In this document: in pieces, positions 1 through 8,025 of the stretch
Numbering within the stretch: position 1 is the first letter of the stretch
How the letters are laid out: each line of letters opens with the position of its first letter
The notes under the pieces: model-generated
Seen by the model: only the letters and a program-made list of their open reading frames with translations
What the model was told of the DNA's origin: nothing
The model's database searches: none
DNA from: RGIG3528 sp964653855
Lineage (GTDB): Bacteria; Bacillota; Clostridia; Lachnospirales; Lachnospiraceae
Direction: 5' to 3'
NCBI GenBank assembly: GCA_964653855.1
Contig: CAZZFV010000005.1
Span: forward strand, 3,391 to 67,390
DNA: 64,000 nucleotides
Translations under genes and position numbers: made by a program

Positions 1-140
1 TCCGTATCCCAAAGCTCATCGTCCGAACCTTCGGGATTGTAAATTTCGGTTTGCTGCTGCGTGCCGCATCCCGTCATCGTTCCGAGCATCATCGCAAAAA
101 TCATGCCAAAAACCAAAATCTTTGTAAATTTCTTTCTCAT
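1..140 (-). CDS. Lipoprotein, N-terminal part (runs off the window edge)
   Basis: Only the first 46 codons are present; the gene continues beyond position 1. The start is the ATG at 140, preceded by an AAAGGGG Shine-Dalgarno. The protein begins MRKKFTKILVFGMIFAMM and reaches a TGC lipobox (about residues 21-25), followed by a Q-rich, acidic linker. It is therefore expected to be exported and lipid-anchored to the outer face of the membrane. The truncated part holds no functional domain, so no role can be given. Confidence 0.7.
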   Translation of the reverse strand, partial: MRKKFTKILVFGMIFAMMLGTMTGCGTQQQTEIYNPEGSDDELWDT

Positions 141-293
141 ACAAAGCCCCTTTTTCAAATTAAAGTTATGCGTCAAAAAACGCATTGCATACCTTATCAC
201 ACCGCACCGAAAATTTCAATGTTTTTAACAATTTTTACACAAAGACGAAAAGGCTCAAAATCTCAAAATTTCGGTGCAAAGTTTTTTCCTATC

Positions 294-1037
294 CTATATG
301 CAGCAAAAGTATCCTCCGCTCCCGCCGCAGCAGCAATTAAGTATCAGACACCATGTGCACAAATTATTTAATCCGTGGCTTCTGCCATACCCTTCGCTTC
401 TTCTGTCATACCACGTTCCGCCCGATTCCAGTGCCTCATAAAGATGCCTGTAATCGTAATTTTCGGGCTCAAGGCTTGTTGCCGTCCTTGCGTGTTCGGA
501 CGCCGCAACATTGTTTCCCATATGAAGATTGCACACCGCGGAAAGATAATACCATTCGGCATCCCGTGACTCGGACGGAATGTTCGATAGAACGTTTAAC
601 GCCTCTCTGTAACGGTCCGCAGCCATATATCCGCGTGCGGATCTGTAATATTGTTCTTCGCTTGAATACGAGTTTCCGTGTTGCGAGTTTCCGTATTGTG
701 AATTCCCGTATTGCGAACCGCCCATATTCCGGAAAAAATCGTAAAAATCTCCGAAACCGCCGTAGCCGTAGGAATCGTTGCCGTTACCATAGTTTCCGTA
801 TCCGGAGCCGGAATTTCCCTCATAATTATAAGAAGAATCGGTTCCGTGTTCTTTTTCGTATACGATCTGCTCGTACGCCGCCTGAACCTCTTTAAATTTT
901 TCTTCCGCTTTGTCTTTATCAGGATTATTTATGTTTGAATCTGGATGATATTTACGGCTTAACGCCCTGTATTGCTTTTTTATATCATCCATCGATGCGT
1001 CTCTTGAAACCTCAAGAACTTTGTATGGATCCGTCAT
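294..1037 (-). CDS. J-domain (DnaJ-like) protein with TPR-like region and Cys-rich tail
   Basis: The first ~60 residues are a J-domain that should stimulate the ATPase of an Hsp70 (DnaK). It has the YKVLEV opening, the basic helix II and the HPD motif (YHPDSN). A Gly/Tyr/Asn/Gln-rich linker with repeated QYGNS units follows, then a helical TPR-like segment (AADRYREALNVLSNI onwards). The tail holds CTWC and CCC clusters. It lacks the four CxxCxGxG zinc repeats of true DnaJ, so it is a specialised J-protein. I chose the ATG at 1037 because AAAGGA lies 8-9 nt upstream; an in-frame ATG at 1064 adds nine residues. Its first 26 nt overlap the end of the DUF5685 gene, which suggests translational coupling. 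Confidence 0.85.
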   Translation of the reverse strand: MTDPYKVLEVSRDASMDDIKKQYRALSRKYHPDSNINNPDKDKAEEKFKEVQAAYEQIVYEKEHGTDSSYNYEGNSGSGYGNYGNGNDSYGYGGFGDFYDFFRNMGGSQYGNSQYGNSQHGNSYSSEEQYYRSARGYMAADRYREALNVLSNIPSESRDAEWYYLSAVCNLHMGNNVAASEHARTATSLEPENYDYRHLYEALESGGTWYDRRSEGYGRSHGLNNLCTWCLILNCCCGGSGGYFCCI

Positions 1038-1854
1038 CACTCTTTTCCTTTTCGTAAGTTTCATTTATCCGCGTAAACATTCCCGAATAAATGATATTTC
1101 GCAAAATTTCCATATTATCTACAACAGGCAGTATTTCAAAAAGTCTTGCGACTTCCGCCGCCATCATTTTTAAGACTTTTTTTCCGTATGTTTTTACATC
1201 GTTGTTGTTTAAAACAAACGGATTGTAACTGCCCGATTTTTTATCTTTTTCATAATCGCAATAAGCATCCGCAAAATACACGAATTTCCCCATATAAAAG
1301 CCGATGCCCCTTAGGATTTCACTCCACTCGTCATTATTTTTTGCATATATCTCGCCAAGCATTCTGCCGGTTAAATTTGCGGCAGCTTCAAAATCCGGAT
1401 TCTTTTCGTTTTCGATTTTATGAAGCTCCGTAATATAATTGTCCACTGCTTTTGCCTGACACGCATACGCTTTTTTTATTTTTCCGGTTTTATGTTTTAT
1501 AATCAATGCATAAACAAAAGCAAATAAGTTCTTTGAATCGTACCATTTGTCTTTCATGTTTTCATACGACAAAAGAAGATTCATGTCGGCGGCATATTTT
1601 ACGTTGTTGCCGGCAATCGCCTTGTGACGGATTACAGGATTTGCGAGACACCTTTTACTTACAATTTTTGTTTCGTCGTCGTAAAGCCCGTCAAGCAGCA
1701 TCGCAAGAAAAGTCATGTCAAAACTCAAAACAATTCTTCCGTGCGGACCGGTATTTTTTCTTATTTCGTCACAAACGCCGCAATAATAGGCACGATACAG
1801 TTCGTAGTCCTTTATCTTAAGCTCCTGTTTATTTATGTTTATATAACCGAACAA
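1012..1854 (-). CDS. DUF5685 family protein
   Basis: The 280-residue protein begins MFGYININKQELKIKDYELY and has an early CxxC (YYCGVCDEI), both typical of DUF5685, a Firmicutes family of unknown function. It is mostly helical with no signal peptide or clear membrane helix, so it is probably cytoplasmic. The conserved cysteines suggest metal or cofactor binding, but this is inference. It lies between a zinc-ribbon membrane protein and a J-domain protein that overlaps its 3' end, and the three genes probably form one transcript. A link to protein quality control is possible from context only. Confidence 0.75.
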   Translation of the reverse strand: MFGYININKQELKIKDYELYRAYYCGVCDEIRKNTGPHGRIVLSFDMTFLAMLLDGLYDDETKIVSKRCLANPVIRHKAIAGNNVKYAADMNLLLSYENMKDKWYDSKNLFAFVYALIIKHKTGKIKKAYACQAKAVDNYITELHKIENEKNPDFEAAANLTGRMLGEIYAKNNDEWSEILRGIGFYMGKFVYFADAYCDYEKDKKSGSYNPFVLNNNDVKTYGKKVLKMMAAEVARLFEILPVVDNMEILRNIIYSGMFTRINETYEKEKSDDGSIQSS

Positions 1855-1879
1855 CTGATTCTCCCGTTTTCCCGGCGTA

Positions 1880-2311
1880 TTACTTTCTTTTACCGGTATG
1901 CTTTACAAATTTTCTGCCGCATTTTTTGCACGTGATTTCAATTTTTCCGTGATGACGCGGCACTCTTATCTTTTGCTTACATCCCGGACACTTAAAATAC
2001 CTGTAGTTTTTGTCAAAACCGAATCCGAATATCCCCTTTATCTTTCCGATTATGGCATAAAACCTGTAATTTTCGCGTGCACGCTTGTCTCTCTTGGTCG
2101 AAAAAATTCTCATATATTCATATACAAGAATCAAAATCGACACCACATATACAGACCTCCTTACGTACACATTCGGTATAAATTGGGAACCGAGCATAAG
2201 AATAAGCCCGAATATAAAAAGAAACTTCCCAAAGCCGTCAAATCCGTACCTGTTGTACATCGCGCGGCTCATTTTTTCCCTCATACCGTTAAAAAGCCCT
2301 TTTTGTTGCAT
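1880..2311 (-). CDS. Small membrane protein with C-terminal zinc ribbon
   Basis: The protein has 143 residues from the ATG at 2311, which sits 5 nt after a perfect GGAGG; an upstream in-frame TTG overlaps that Shine-Dalgarno and was rejected. Residues ~20-70 hold two hydrophobic helices (FGKFLFIFGLILMLGS and VYVVSILILVYEY). The C-terminal ~45 residues form a two-knuckle zinc ribbon with CPGC and CKKC, rich in Lys/Arg. The ribbon is probably cytoplasmic. The function is unknown. It is grouped with DUF5685 and the J-domain gene on the minus strand. Confidence 0.75.
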   Translation of the reverse strand: MQQKGLFNGMREKMSRAMYNRYGFDGFGKFLFIFGLILMLGSQFIPNVYVRRSVYVVSILILVYEYMRIFSTKRDKRARENYRFYAIIGKIKGIFGFGFDKNYRYFKCPGCKQKIRVPRHHGKIEITCKKCGRKFVKHTGKRK

Positions 2312-2356
2312 ATTTACCTCCAAAAAAATTTAAAGAATCGCTCGGGCTTTCATACA

Positions 2357-2411
2357 TAAAAAAGCCTTCGGACGATAATCTTTAATTATTAAAGATAATA
2401 CTCCAAAGGCG
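2357..2411 (-). terminator. Rho-independent terminator after the CarD gene
   Basis: On the minus strand a long stem (outer arms GCCTTTGGA / TCCGAAGGC, inner arms ATCTTTAAT / ATTAAAGAT) is followed by TTTTTT. It lies 30 nt after the carD-like stop codon. Confidence 0.85.
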
Positions 2412-2440
2412 GGAATTCAAATAATAATTTTATAAACTCT

Positions 2441-2953
2441 TTACAAAGACACACAACCTTCAAATATCTCTATTGCCTCGTTAAGTTTCTTCTCGGCTTC
2501 GCTTTCGCCTATCGCAACTCCGAACTCTTCAAAAAGCTTTGTGGAAACTATTTTAAAATATCTTTCATCCGTAGATGTTGTTTTTTTGCCGTTCAAGGCT
2601 CTTGTTTGCTTACGTATGCAAAGTGTCTTCAAAAGTTCAAGCCATCTGATACAGTCAAGCGAAAAAATTGCGTCCTTATATACAAGCTCGCATTGCTTCT
2701 CGTTTACAATGGTATATTCGTTGATGCTGTCTATTTGAGAAAGTGCATCATTTGCCTGCTCAGCGGAAATAACCGGGCGAATCTTCGCCTTTTCGTTGTT
2801 TGTGGGGAGATAAATGTAATTGGTCTTATTGCCTATCGGAACCATGATATAATATTCCGTTCCCATGTCGGTGCCCGCCATACCCATGACAATATCCTTG
2901 ACACAACAGACTCCGTTATTACCGTATTGCAATAAATCTCCTTTTTTAAACAC
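2441..2953 (-). CDS. CarD/CdnL-family RNA polymerase-binding regulator
   Basis: The 170-residue protein opens with MFKKGDLLQYGNNGVCCVKDI, the start of the CarD_CdnL_TRCF RNA-polymerase-interacting domain (about residues 1-60). A helical C-terminal half follows and matches the DNA-minor-groove-binding part of CdnL proteins. These proteins bind the RNAP beta subunit and stabilise promoter open complexes. The length fits the family. It has its own promoter (2997-3025) and its own terminator (2357-2411), so it is monocistronic. Confidence 0.9.
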   Translation of the reverse strand: MFKKGDLLQYGNNGVCCVKDIVMGMAGTDMGTEYYIMVPIGNKTNYIYLPTNNEKAKIRPVISAEQANDALSQIDSINEYTIVNEKQCELVYKDAIFSLDCIRWLELLKTLCIRKQTRALNGKKTTSTDERYFKIVSTKLFEEFGVAIGESEAEKKLNEAIEIFEGCVSL

Positions 2954-2996
2954 TGTACACCTTTGCCTTTCTGAAAGCAGACCACTCTCAAGCTAT

Positions 2997-3025
2997 ATTA
3001 TAGCACATCATTCAAAAAAAGTTAA
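2997..3025 (-). promoter_or_regulatory. SigA-type promoter of the CarD gene
   Basis: On the minus strand TTAACT (3020-3025) and TATAAT (2997-3002) are separated by 17 nt. The promoter lies ~45 nt upstream of the carD-like start. Confidence 0.75.
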
Positions 3026-3062
3026 TAGAAATTTTAAATTTTGCGAAAATTTCCCATACGAC

Positions 3063-3094
3063 AAAAAAAGAGTGACCGCTTTCGATCACTCTTT
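3063..3094 (-). terminator. Terminator of the six-gene tRNA operon
   Basis: A minus-strand hairpin (GAGTGATCG / CGGTCACTC with one wobble, loop AAAG) is followed by a run of seven T. It begins 2-3 nt after the tRNA-Lys discriminator base. Confidence 0.93.
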
Positions 3095-3096
3095 AA

Positions 3097-3169
3097 TGAG
3101 CCACGCGGGACTCGAACCCGCGACACCTTGATTAAAAGTCAAGTGCTCTACCGCCTGAGCTAGTAGCCC
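3097..3169 (-). tRNA. tRNA-Lys (UUU)
   Basis: The sequence folds as a cloverleaf. The acceptor is GGGCTAC / GTGGCTC with wobbles, the anticodon arm is CTTGA-CTTTTAA-TCAAG giving anticodon TTT, and the T-arm carries GGTTCGAGTCC. The discriminator is A and CCA is not encoded. It is the last gene of the operon. Confidence 0.95.
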
Positions 3170-3233
3170 ATATTGATTATAAACACAAAATTGTTTAAGC
3201 AACAACGACTCATCAAAACCGTTATGCTTTAAG

Positions 3234-3305
3234 CTGGGCTAGCTGGATTCGAACCAGCGAATGCAGCAGTCAAAGTGCTGTGTCTTACCGCTTGACGATA
3301 GCCCA
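3234..3305 (-). tRNA. tRNA-Gln (UUG)
   Basis: The acceptor TGGGCTA / TAGCCCA pairs perfectly. The anticodon arm CAGCA-CTTTGAC-TGCTG gives TTG, and the discriminator is G as expected for tRNA-Gln. No CCA is encoded. Confidence 0.95.
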
Positions 3306-3334
3306 ATGTTTGCTATTGCCCAAAAATTACACAA

Positions 3335-3409
3335 GGTGGATACAGGGACTCGAACCCTGGGCCTCCAGAGCCACAATCTGGCGCGCTAGCCAACTGCGCT
3401 ATATCCACC
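3335..3409 (-). tRNA. tRNA-His (GUG)
   Basis: The anticodon arm CCAGA-TTGTGGC-TCTGG gives GTG. The genomic G(-1) at 3409 faces the C discriminator at 3335, the identity pair of bacterial tRNA-His. The acceptor GTGGATA / TATCCAC is perfect. Confidence 0.95.
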
Positions 3410-3531
3410 ATATATTTATCCAAAAAATATGCGCTCTGCTCCACTATATCGGCAGACCGCAAGTGAACTTAATCGGATTTTTTAATGTGTCTTTCGAAAA
3501 AGCCCTTAAACAACCGGGATTCATTCGGAAA

Positions 3532-3605
3532 TGTGTCAGAAGGGATTCGAACCCCCGACACCCGCCTTAGAAGGGCGGTGCTCTATCCAGCTGAGCTACT
3601 GACAC
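3532..3605 (-). tRNA. tRNA-Arg (UCU)
   Basis: The acceptor GTGTCAG / CTGACAC is perfect. The anticodon arm CCGCC-CTTCTAA-GGCGG gives TCT (reads AGA), and the discriminator is A without encoded CCA. Confidence 0.95.
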
Positions 3606-3634
3606 ATGCGTTTAAGTTTTTTTGCTTAAACGAG

Positions 3635-3705
3635 AGCGGGTGATGGGAATCGAACCCACGTGTCTAGCTTGGAAGGCTAGTGTTCTACCATTGAACTACA
3701 CCCGC
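3635..3705 (-). tRNA. tRNA-Gly (UCC)
   Basis: The acceptor GCGGGTG / CACCCGC is perfect. The anticodon arm CTAGC-CTTCCAA-GCTAG gives TCC. The discriminator is T, as usual for tRNA-Gly. Confidence 0.95.
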
Positions 3706-3732
3706 ATAATATCACATGTATTTAATTCAAAA

Positions 3733-3806
3733 TCGGGGTGACAGGATTCGAACCTGCGACCTCCTGCTCCCAAAGCAGGCGCTCCACCAAGCTGAGCCAC
3801 ACCCCG
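3733..3806 (-). tRNA. tRNA-Pro (UGG)
   Basis: The acceptor CGGGGTG / CACCCCG is perfect. The anticodon arm CCTGC-TTTGGGA-GCAGG gives TGG, and the discriminator is A. It is the first gene of the operon, ~40 nt after the -10 box. Confidence 0.95.
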
Positions 3807-3849
3807 CCGGTAGTGTTTTCTCTGTCCACCTTTTTTGAACGCAAGCAGG

Positions 3850-3878
3850 ATTATACAACATAGAAATTTAGTTGTCAA
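3850..3878 (-). promoter_or_regulatory. Consensus promoter of the tRNA operon
   Basis: On the minus strand the exact hexamers TTGACA (3873-3878) and TATAAT (3850-3855) are spaced 17 nt apart, the sigma-70/SigA consensus. This fits a strong stable-RNA promoter. Confidence 0.92.
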
Positions 3879-3913
3879 CTACTTTTTGTTAAAAAATTTA
3901 CCGGTTCTATTAA

Positions 3914-3969
3914 CCTTTTATTTCCGCTTTGATTTTGGCTTTTATCCTTTTATTTCCGTTTTGATTTTA
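3914..3969. repeat. 32-bp-period tandem duplication across a stop codon
   Basis: A 24-nt segment at 3914-3937 is repeated at 3946-3969 with one difference. The second copy encodes the C-terminus (KIKTEIKG) of the preceding membrane protein and the first lies just beyond its stop. The period is not a multiple of three, so the copy is out of frame. Confidence 0.75.
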
Positions 3970-5210
3970 CCCTTTTCTCCGGTCTCATATTCAAAAGTCG
4001 TTTCGATAAGCTCGTAATTATTCTTGCACGTAAGCTCCGTATCAAAGGAACCGTTATCCGTTTTTACGTTAATGTCTCCGATTAACCCGAATCCGTCGAT
4101 ACTTACAAATTGAAGCTCGGTTACGGTAAACGAAATTCCCGTTTCTTTTATCCTGCCGCTTCCTTTTAAATTTAATTTTACGGATTTTTGGTTATATGTG
4201 CCCGTGCCCGAAATTTCGATACGCGTTTCCGTATCCGAATAAATTTCCACAACAAATCCCAAATCGTTATTGAGCCTTGTATAGCCGGTTTTCAGATAAA
4301 TTTTTGTATCCTCTCCCGTTTCTGAGTCGTTTAAACAAATATTACCGTCAAACATCGTAAGCCCGTATTTTTCGTTTATGTACGCTTTCCCCGTTATTTC
4401 GGAAATCCCGAAGAGGCAATAGTCTTTTTCTTCGAAATAATCGTTCACGCTCTCAAGAAATTCGTCATAGGAACATGTGTTGCGGCGCACTGCGTCAAAT
4501 GCGAGTTTTAAGTCCTTATCTTCTTTTGCTGCGTTTATTGTCACCTCTACGGCACGTTTTACATCCGTTTTGTTTAGCGAAAACAAAACTTCCGTTTCAA
4601 CGGAAATCACGTCGTTTAGATTATTTATAAAATTGTCGTTACGCGTAAAATCGCACTCTGACGTAAGCTCATACACAAATATTTTTTCGTATTTTTCCAA
4701 AAATTTGCTTATCTTTTTTTGCTTTACATATTTTGAAATGCCGAATTTTGTATTGTCTATGTTTTTAAATACTTCTTTTTCGTAAATTTCCGCACCGTTT
4801 ACACTTAAAAGGATATTCCCGTCCGTATTTAACGATGTGCTTAAGTTAATTTGATCACCGAACAGCATAAAAAGCAATTCGTAAGAATCGGGAACCGTTC
4901 CGAACGCACTTGTCACAATATCAAGACTTTTTACTCCTCCGTTTTCCGATAAATCCTCATAAGACGCAAGTATTTGGTCGTTATATCCGGATAACAAATC
5001 AAGCACCGCATCCGAAAAAACTTCCCCCGTCGTCCGGCTCTTACTTGTCATATCCGAAAACACACCCGTTCGGTAACAATACAAAGAAACCGCAACCACA
5101 ATAAGAAGAAGGCCGAATATCGTCCTTCCCCTCTTTACCGTTATCTCTTTTTTATTGTCTTTTGTATCGGTTTTGTTATCCGTTTTTTTTGAAAAATCGG
5201 AATCAGGCAT
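3942..5210 (-). CDS. Uncharacterised single-pass membrane protein
   Basis: I do not recognise this 422-residue protein. It has a charged Lys/Asp-rich cytoplasmic N-terminus (~28 residues), one membrane helix (TIFGLLLIVVAVSLYCY) and a ~370-residue outside domain. The latter has a helical first half and a beta-rich C-terminal half with alternating polar and apolar strands. There is no lipobox. It starts directly after the secDF stop codon, so it is probably co-transcribed and coupled to secDF, but a role in secretion is inference. The 3' end shows a 32-bp tandem duplication across the stop codon. Confidence 0.6.
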   Translation of the reverse strand: MPDSDFSKKTDNKTDTKDNKKEITVKRGRTIFGLLLIVVAVSLYCYRTGVFSDMTSKSRTTGEVFSDAVLDLLSGYNDQILASYEDLSENGGVKSLDIVTSAFGTVPDSYELLFMLFGDQINLSTSLNTDGNILLSVNGAEIYEKEVFKNIDNTKFGISKYVKQKKISKFLEKYEKIFVYELTSECDFTRNDNFINNLNDVISVETEVLFSLNKTDVKRAVEVTINAAKEDKDLKLAFDAVRRNTCSYDEFLESVNDYFEEKDYCLFGISEITGKAYINEKYGLTMFDGNICLNDSETGEDTKIYLKTGYTRLNNDLGFVVEIYSDTETRIEISGTGTYNQKSVKLNLKGSGRIKETGISFTVTELQFVSIDGFGLIGDINVKTDNGSFDTELTCKNNYELIETTFEYETGEKGKIKTEIKG

Positions 5211-7445
5211 TTAATTATCTTCTTCCTTTTTGGTCTTAAATCTTGCTTCCATAAAATTCCATACGGGTCCCGTAAGGCAAATCGAAGAAAACATTCCCGC
5301 AACTATACCGCACATAAGCGGAACGGCAAATTCCCTTATCGAATCTCCGCCGAATATTACAAGCGAAAGCACCATGATAAATGTCGTAAGAGACGTATTT
5401 ATGCTTCTCGAAAGCGTTTGCGTGATCGACCTGTCGACAATTTCCGCATTTGTTTCTTTGTCGAGCTTTGCGGCAAGATTTTCTCTCATTCTGTCAAAAA
5501 TAACGATCGTTGCGTTGATCGAATATCCGACGATCGTAAGCATGCATGCAATAAAGCCCGTTCCTACGGAAATTCTTGCAATCGCATAAAGCGTAAGAAC
5601 TATGAGCACGTCGTGCATAAGCGCGAGAACCGCCGAAAAAGCAAAGTTAAAATTCTTAAATCTGAACCAGATATAAATAAGCATGCAGCATACGGCAATA
5701 ATCACGGCTTTTAATGCTTCCGCCTTCATTTCGTTACTTACGCTTCCCGATATGTTTTCGGTATTTATCAAGTCGTCGGAAACACCGTAAGTATCGGAAA
5801 GTGCGGTTATGAGTAAATTTCTCTCTTCCTGCGTAAGCTCCGATGTTTTTATTACATACGTATTTTCGCCGGACACCCGCGTAATTTGCGAAGTATGCGA
5901 AATCGTATTGCTTACAAGTGTGCTTAATTCGGAATTCATATTATCCGTGTAATTGTCGGGCAAAGTAACGGACACTTGGGTTCCGCCCGAAAAATCAAGT
6001 CCGTAATTTAAAGCGTGGTTTCCTTTTGCTTTGTTTACGCCCATCGTAACAAAGCCCGTAAGAATCACAATTCCCGCAACGATGACAAATTTAATGCAGT
6101 TCTTTACAAAAGGAATCGGCTTTCTTTCCCGTGTCACACCATAAAACTTATCGTCGCTAAATCCGAGCTCATAAAGCGTATTCAAAATAAATCTTGTGAC
6201 GGTAAGCGCGGTAAACATCGAAAGCACGATACCGATCGCAAGCGTTACCGCAAATCCCTTCACGCCGCCCGATGCCATAAAATAAAGCACCGCTGCCGCA
6301 ATGAGTGTTGTGACGTTTCCGTCAAGTATCGACGAAAAAGCCTTCTTAAAGCCGTTCTTTATGGCGCTGCGGGGGGTGAGCCCTATTCCGCGCCCGAGTT
6401 CCTCTCTGATTCGCTGGAAAATAATTACGTTTGCGTCAACCGCCATTCCGACTGACAGAATAATTCCCGCGATTCCCTGAAGCGTCAATGTCACATCAAA
6501 AACATTTAAGCAAAATACCATGAGCCCCACATAGATCGTGAGCGCGATTGATGCGGCAAGCCCCGGGATTCTGTAGTATGCGATCATAAACAATATAAGT
6601 ATCAAAAAGCCCACAATGCCGGCAATTAAGGATTCTTTTATCGCGTTGTCACCGAGCTGTGCGCCCACAACGTTTGATCTTATTTCTTTAAGCTCAATCG
6701 GAAGCGCACCGATACGTATCGTGGACGCAAGGATCGAAGCTTCTTCATACGTCTTTTGCCCCGTAATCTGTGCGACACCGCCGGTAATAGCACTTTGCAC
6801 GGTCGCAACCGACACAACCTCATTATCGTAAACGATCGCTATTGTTTTACCTATGGAATTTGTTGTTGCAATACCGAACTTTTCGGCGCCCTCGTCCGAA
6901 AAATAAAGTTCGACTATGTTATCGTATGTTGTAACATATCCGGAAGACTGCTGTTTCCCCGCTTTTGCGTCCGTAACGTCGCTTCCCGTAAGGATTATTT
7001 CGCCTTTTTCGGAAAGTTCGTCAATGGAATACACAAGGCTAAACTCGCCCGTTTCCGAATCATATTTTACGTTTCCGTCACCGTATATAAAATAAAGTGC
7101 ACCGGGATTTCCGAGTTCCGTGAGAATTTTGTCTGCATCCTGTACACCCGGGATTTCGACGGTGATTCTTTTTGTCCCTTCGCGGTAAACTTGTGCCTCT
7201 GTGGAATACGTGTCCGCGCGGAGCTGCAATTTATATTGTGCATCTTCCATTTCCTCATCGGTCGGATTTTCCGTTACCGCCTCATAGGTAATGCTGACGC
7301 CGCCCGCAAGGTCAAGTCCCTGCTTAATCTTTGATGCCGAAAAGAGTTTACCCGTACCTATTCCGAATACGGATACATAAACAAGAAATGCCGTAATCAG
7401 AACAATTCCGATTGTTTTAAATATTGCTTTTGTTTTGAGATTCAT
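5211..7445 (-). CDS. secDF: Fused protein translocase subunit SecDF
   Basis: This 744-residue protein is a SecD-SecF fusion of the RND superfamily. It uses the proton-motive force to help SecYEG finish export of proteins. SecD (about residues 1-440) shows the D1 motif GLDLAGGVSITYEA and the membrane motif SVGMAVDANVIIFQR with the key Asp. SecF (about 450-744) shows LDFSGGTQVSV and YSINATIVIFDRMRENL. About twelve membrane helices are visible. Fused SecDF is common in Firmicutes. The downstream membrane-protein gene abuts it. Confidence 0.95.
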   Translation of the reverse strand: MNLKTKAIFKTIGIVLITAFLVYVSVFGIGTGKLFSASKIKQGLDLAGGVSITYEAVTENPTDEEMEDAQYKLQLRADTYSTEAQVYREGTKRITVEIPGVQDADKILTELGNPGALYFIYGDGNVKYDSETGEFSLVYSIDELSEKGEIILTGSDVTDAKAGKQQSSGYVTTYDNIVELYFSDEGAEKFGIATTNSIGKTIAIVYDNEVVSVATVQSAITGGVAQITGQKTYEEASILASTIRIGALPIELKEIRSNVVGAQLGDNAIKESLIAGIVGFLILILFMIAYYRIPGLAASIALTIYVGLMVFCLNVFDVTLTLQGIAGIILSVGMAVDANVIIFQRIREELGRGIGLTPRSAIKNGFKKAFSSILDGNVTTLIAAAVLYFMASGGVKGFAVTLAIGIVLSMFTALTVTRFILNTLYELGFSDDKFYGVTRERKPIPFVKNCIKFVIVAGIVILTGFVTMGVNKAKGNHALNYGLDFSGGTQVSVTLPDNYTDNMNSELSTLVSNTISHTSQITRVSGENTYVIKTSELTQEERNLLITALSDTYGVSDDLINTENISGSVSNEMKAEALKAVIIAVCCMLIYIWFRFKNFNFAFSAVLALMHDVLIVLTLYAIARISVGTGFIACMLTIVGYSINATIVIFDRMRENLAAKLDKETNAEIVDRSITQTLSRSINTSLTTFIMVLSLVIFGGDSIREFAVPLMCGIVAGMFSSICLTGPVWNFMEARFKTKKEEDN

Positions 7446-7490
7446 TAAAAGTTACTTCCGATTGTTACAGTTTTTTTTAGGATTTTCCGC

Positions 7491-7997
7491 TCATTCACGC
7501 ACATAGTCGATTCCGAGGCGTTCCATCTTTTCTTTTTTCTTCATTACTTTGTTTTTGAGTTCTTCCTTGTATACTTCTATTTTTTTAAGAAGCACAAGGT
7601 CTCCGACAGCAAGTATTTTTGCCGCAAGAATACCGGCGTTTGCTGCTCCGTCTATCGCAACGGTCGCAACGGGAATTCCCGCAGGCATTTGCACTATCGA
7701 ATAAAGCGAATCGAGCCCGGAAAGCGCCGCACTCTTTATCGGCACTCCGATAACGGGAAGCGGGAAAATTGCCGCACACATACCGGGCAAATGCGCCGCT
7801 CCGCCGGCACCCGCAATTATCACCTTAAAATCGTTTTTGACCGCGTTCGCCGCATAATCAAAAAACACGTCGGGCATACGATGCGCCGAAATCACTGTCA
7901 TTTCGTATTCGATTCCGAATTTTTCAAGCATTTCCGCCGCCTGCTTCATTATCGGGAAGTCCGAATCGCTTCCCATTACAATACCTACTTTTGGCAT
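7491..7997 (-). CDS. purE: N5-carboxyaminoimidazole ribonucleotide mutase PurE
   Basis: This 168-residue class I PurE moves the carboxylate of N5-CAIR to C4 to give CAIR in de novo purine synthesis. The N-terminal GSDSDFPIMKQA motif, the catalytic-His motif ISAHRMPD and the nucleotide-binding AGAGGAAHLPGM segment are all present. The length is as usual (~160-170). No other early purine gene is adjacent here; guaB lies far away at 51367-52827. The start ATG at 7997 is preceded by an AAGGAG-type site. Confidence 0.96.
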   Translation of the reverse strand: MPKVGIVMGSDSDFPIMKQAAEMLEKFGIEYEMTVISAHRMPDVFFDYAANAVKNDFKVIIAGAGGAAHLPGMCAAIFPLPVIGVPIKSAALSGLDSLYSIVQMPAGIPVATVAIDGAANAGILAAKILAVGDLVLLKKIEVYKEELKNKVMKKKEKMERLGIDYVRE

Positions 7998-8025
7998 ACA
8001 GTTCTCCTTTTCGTATGAATCATTT

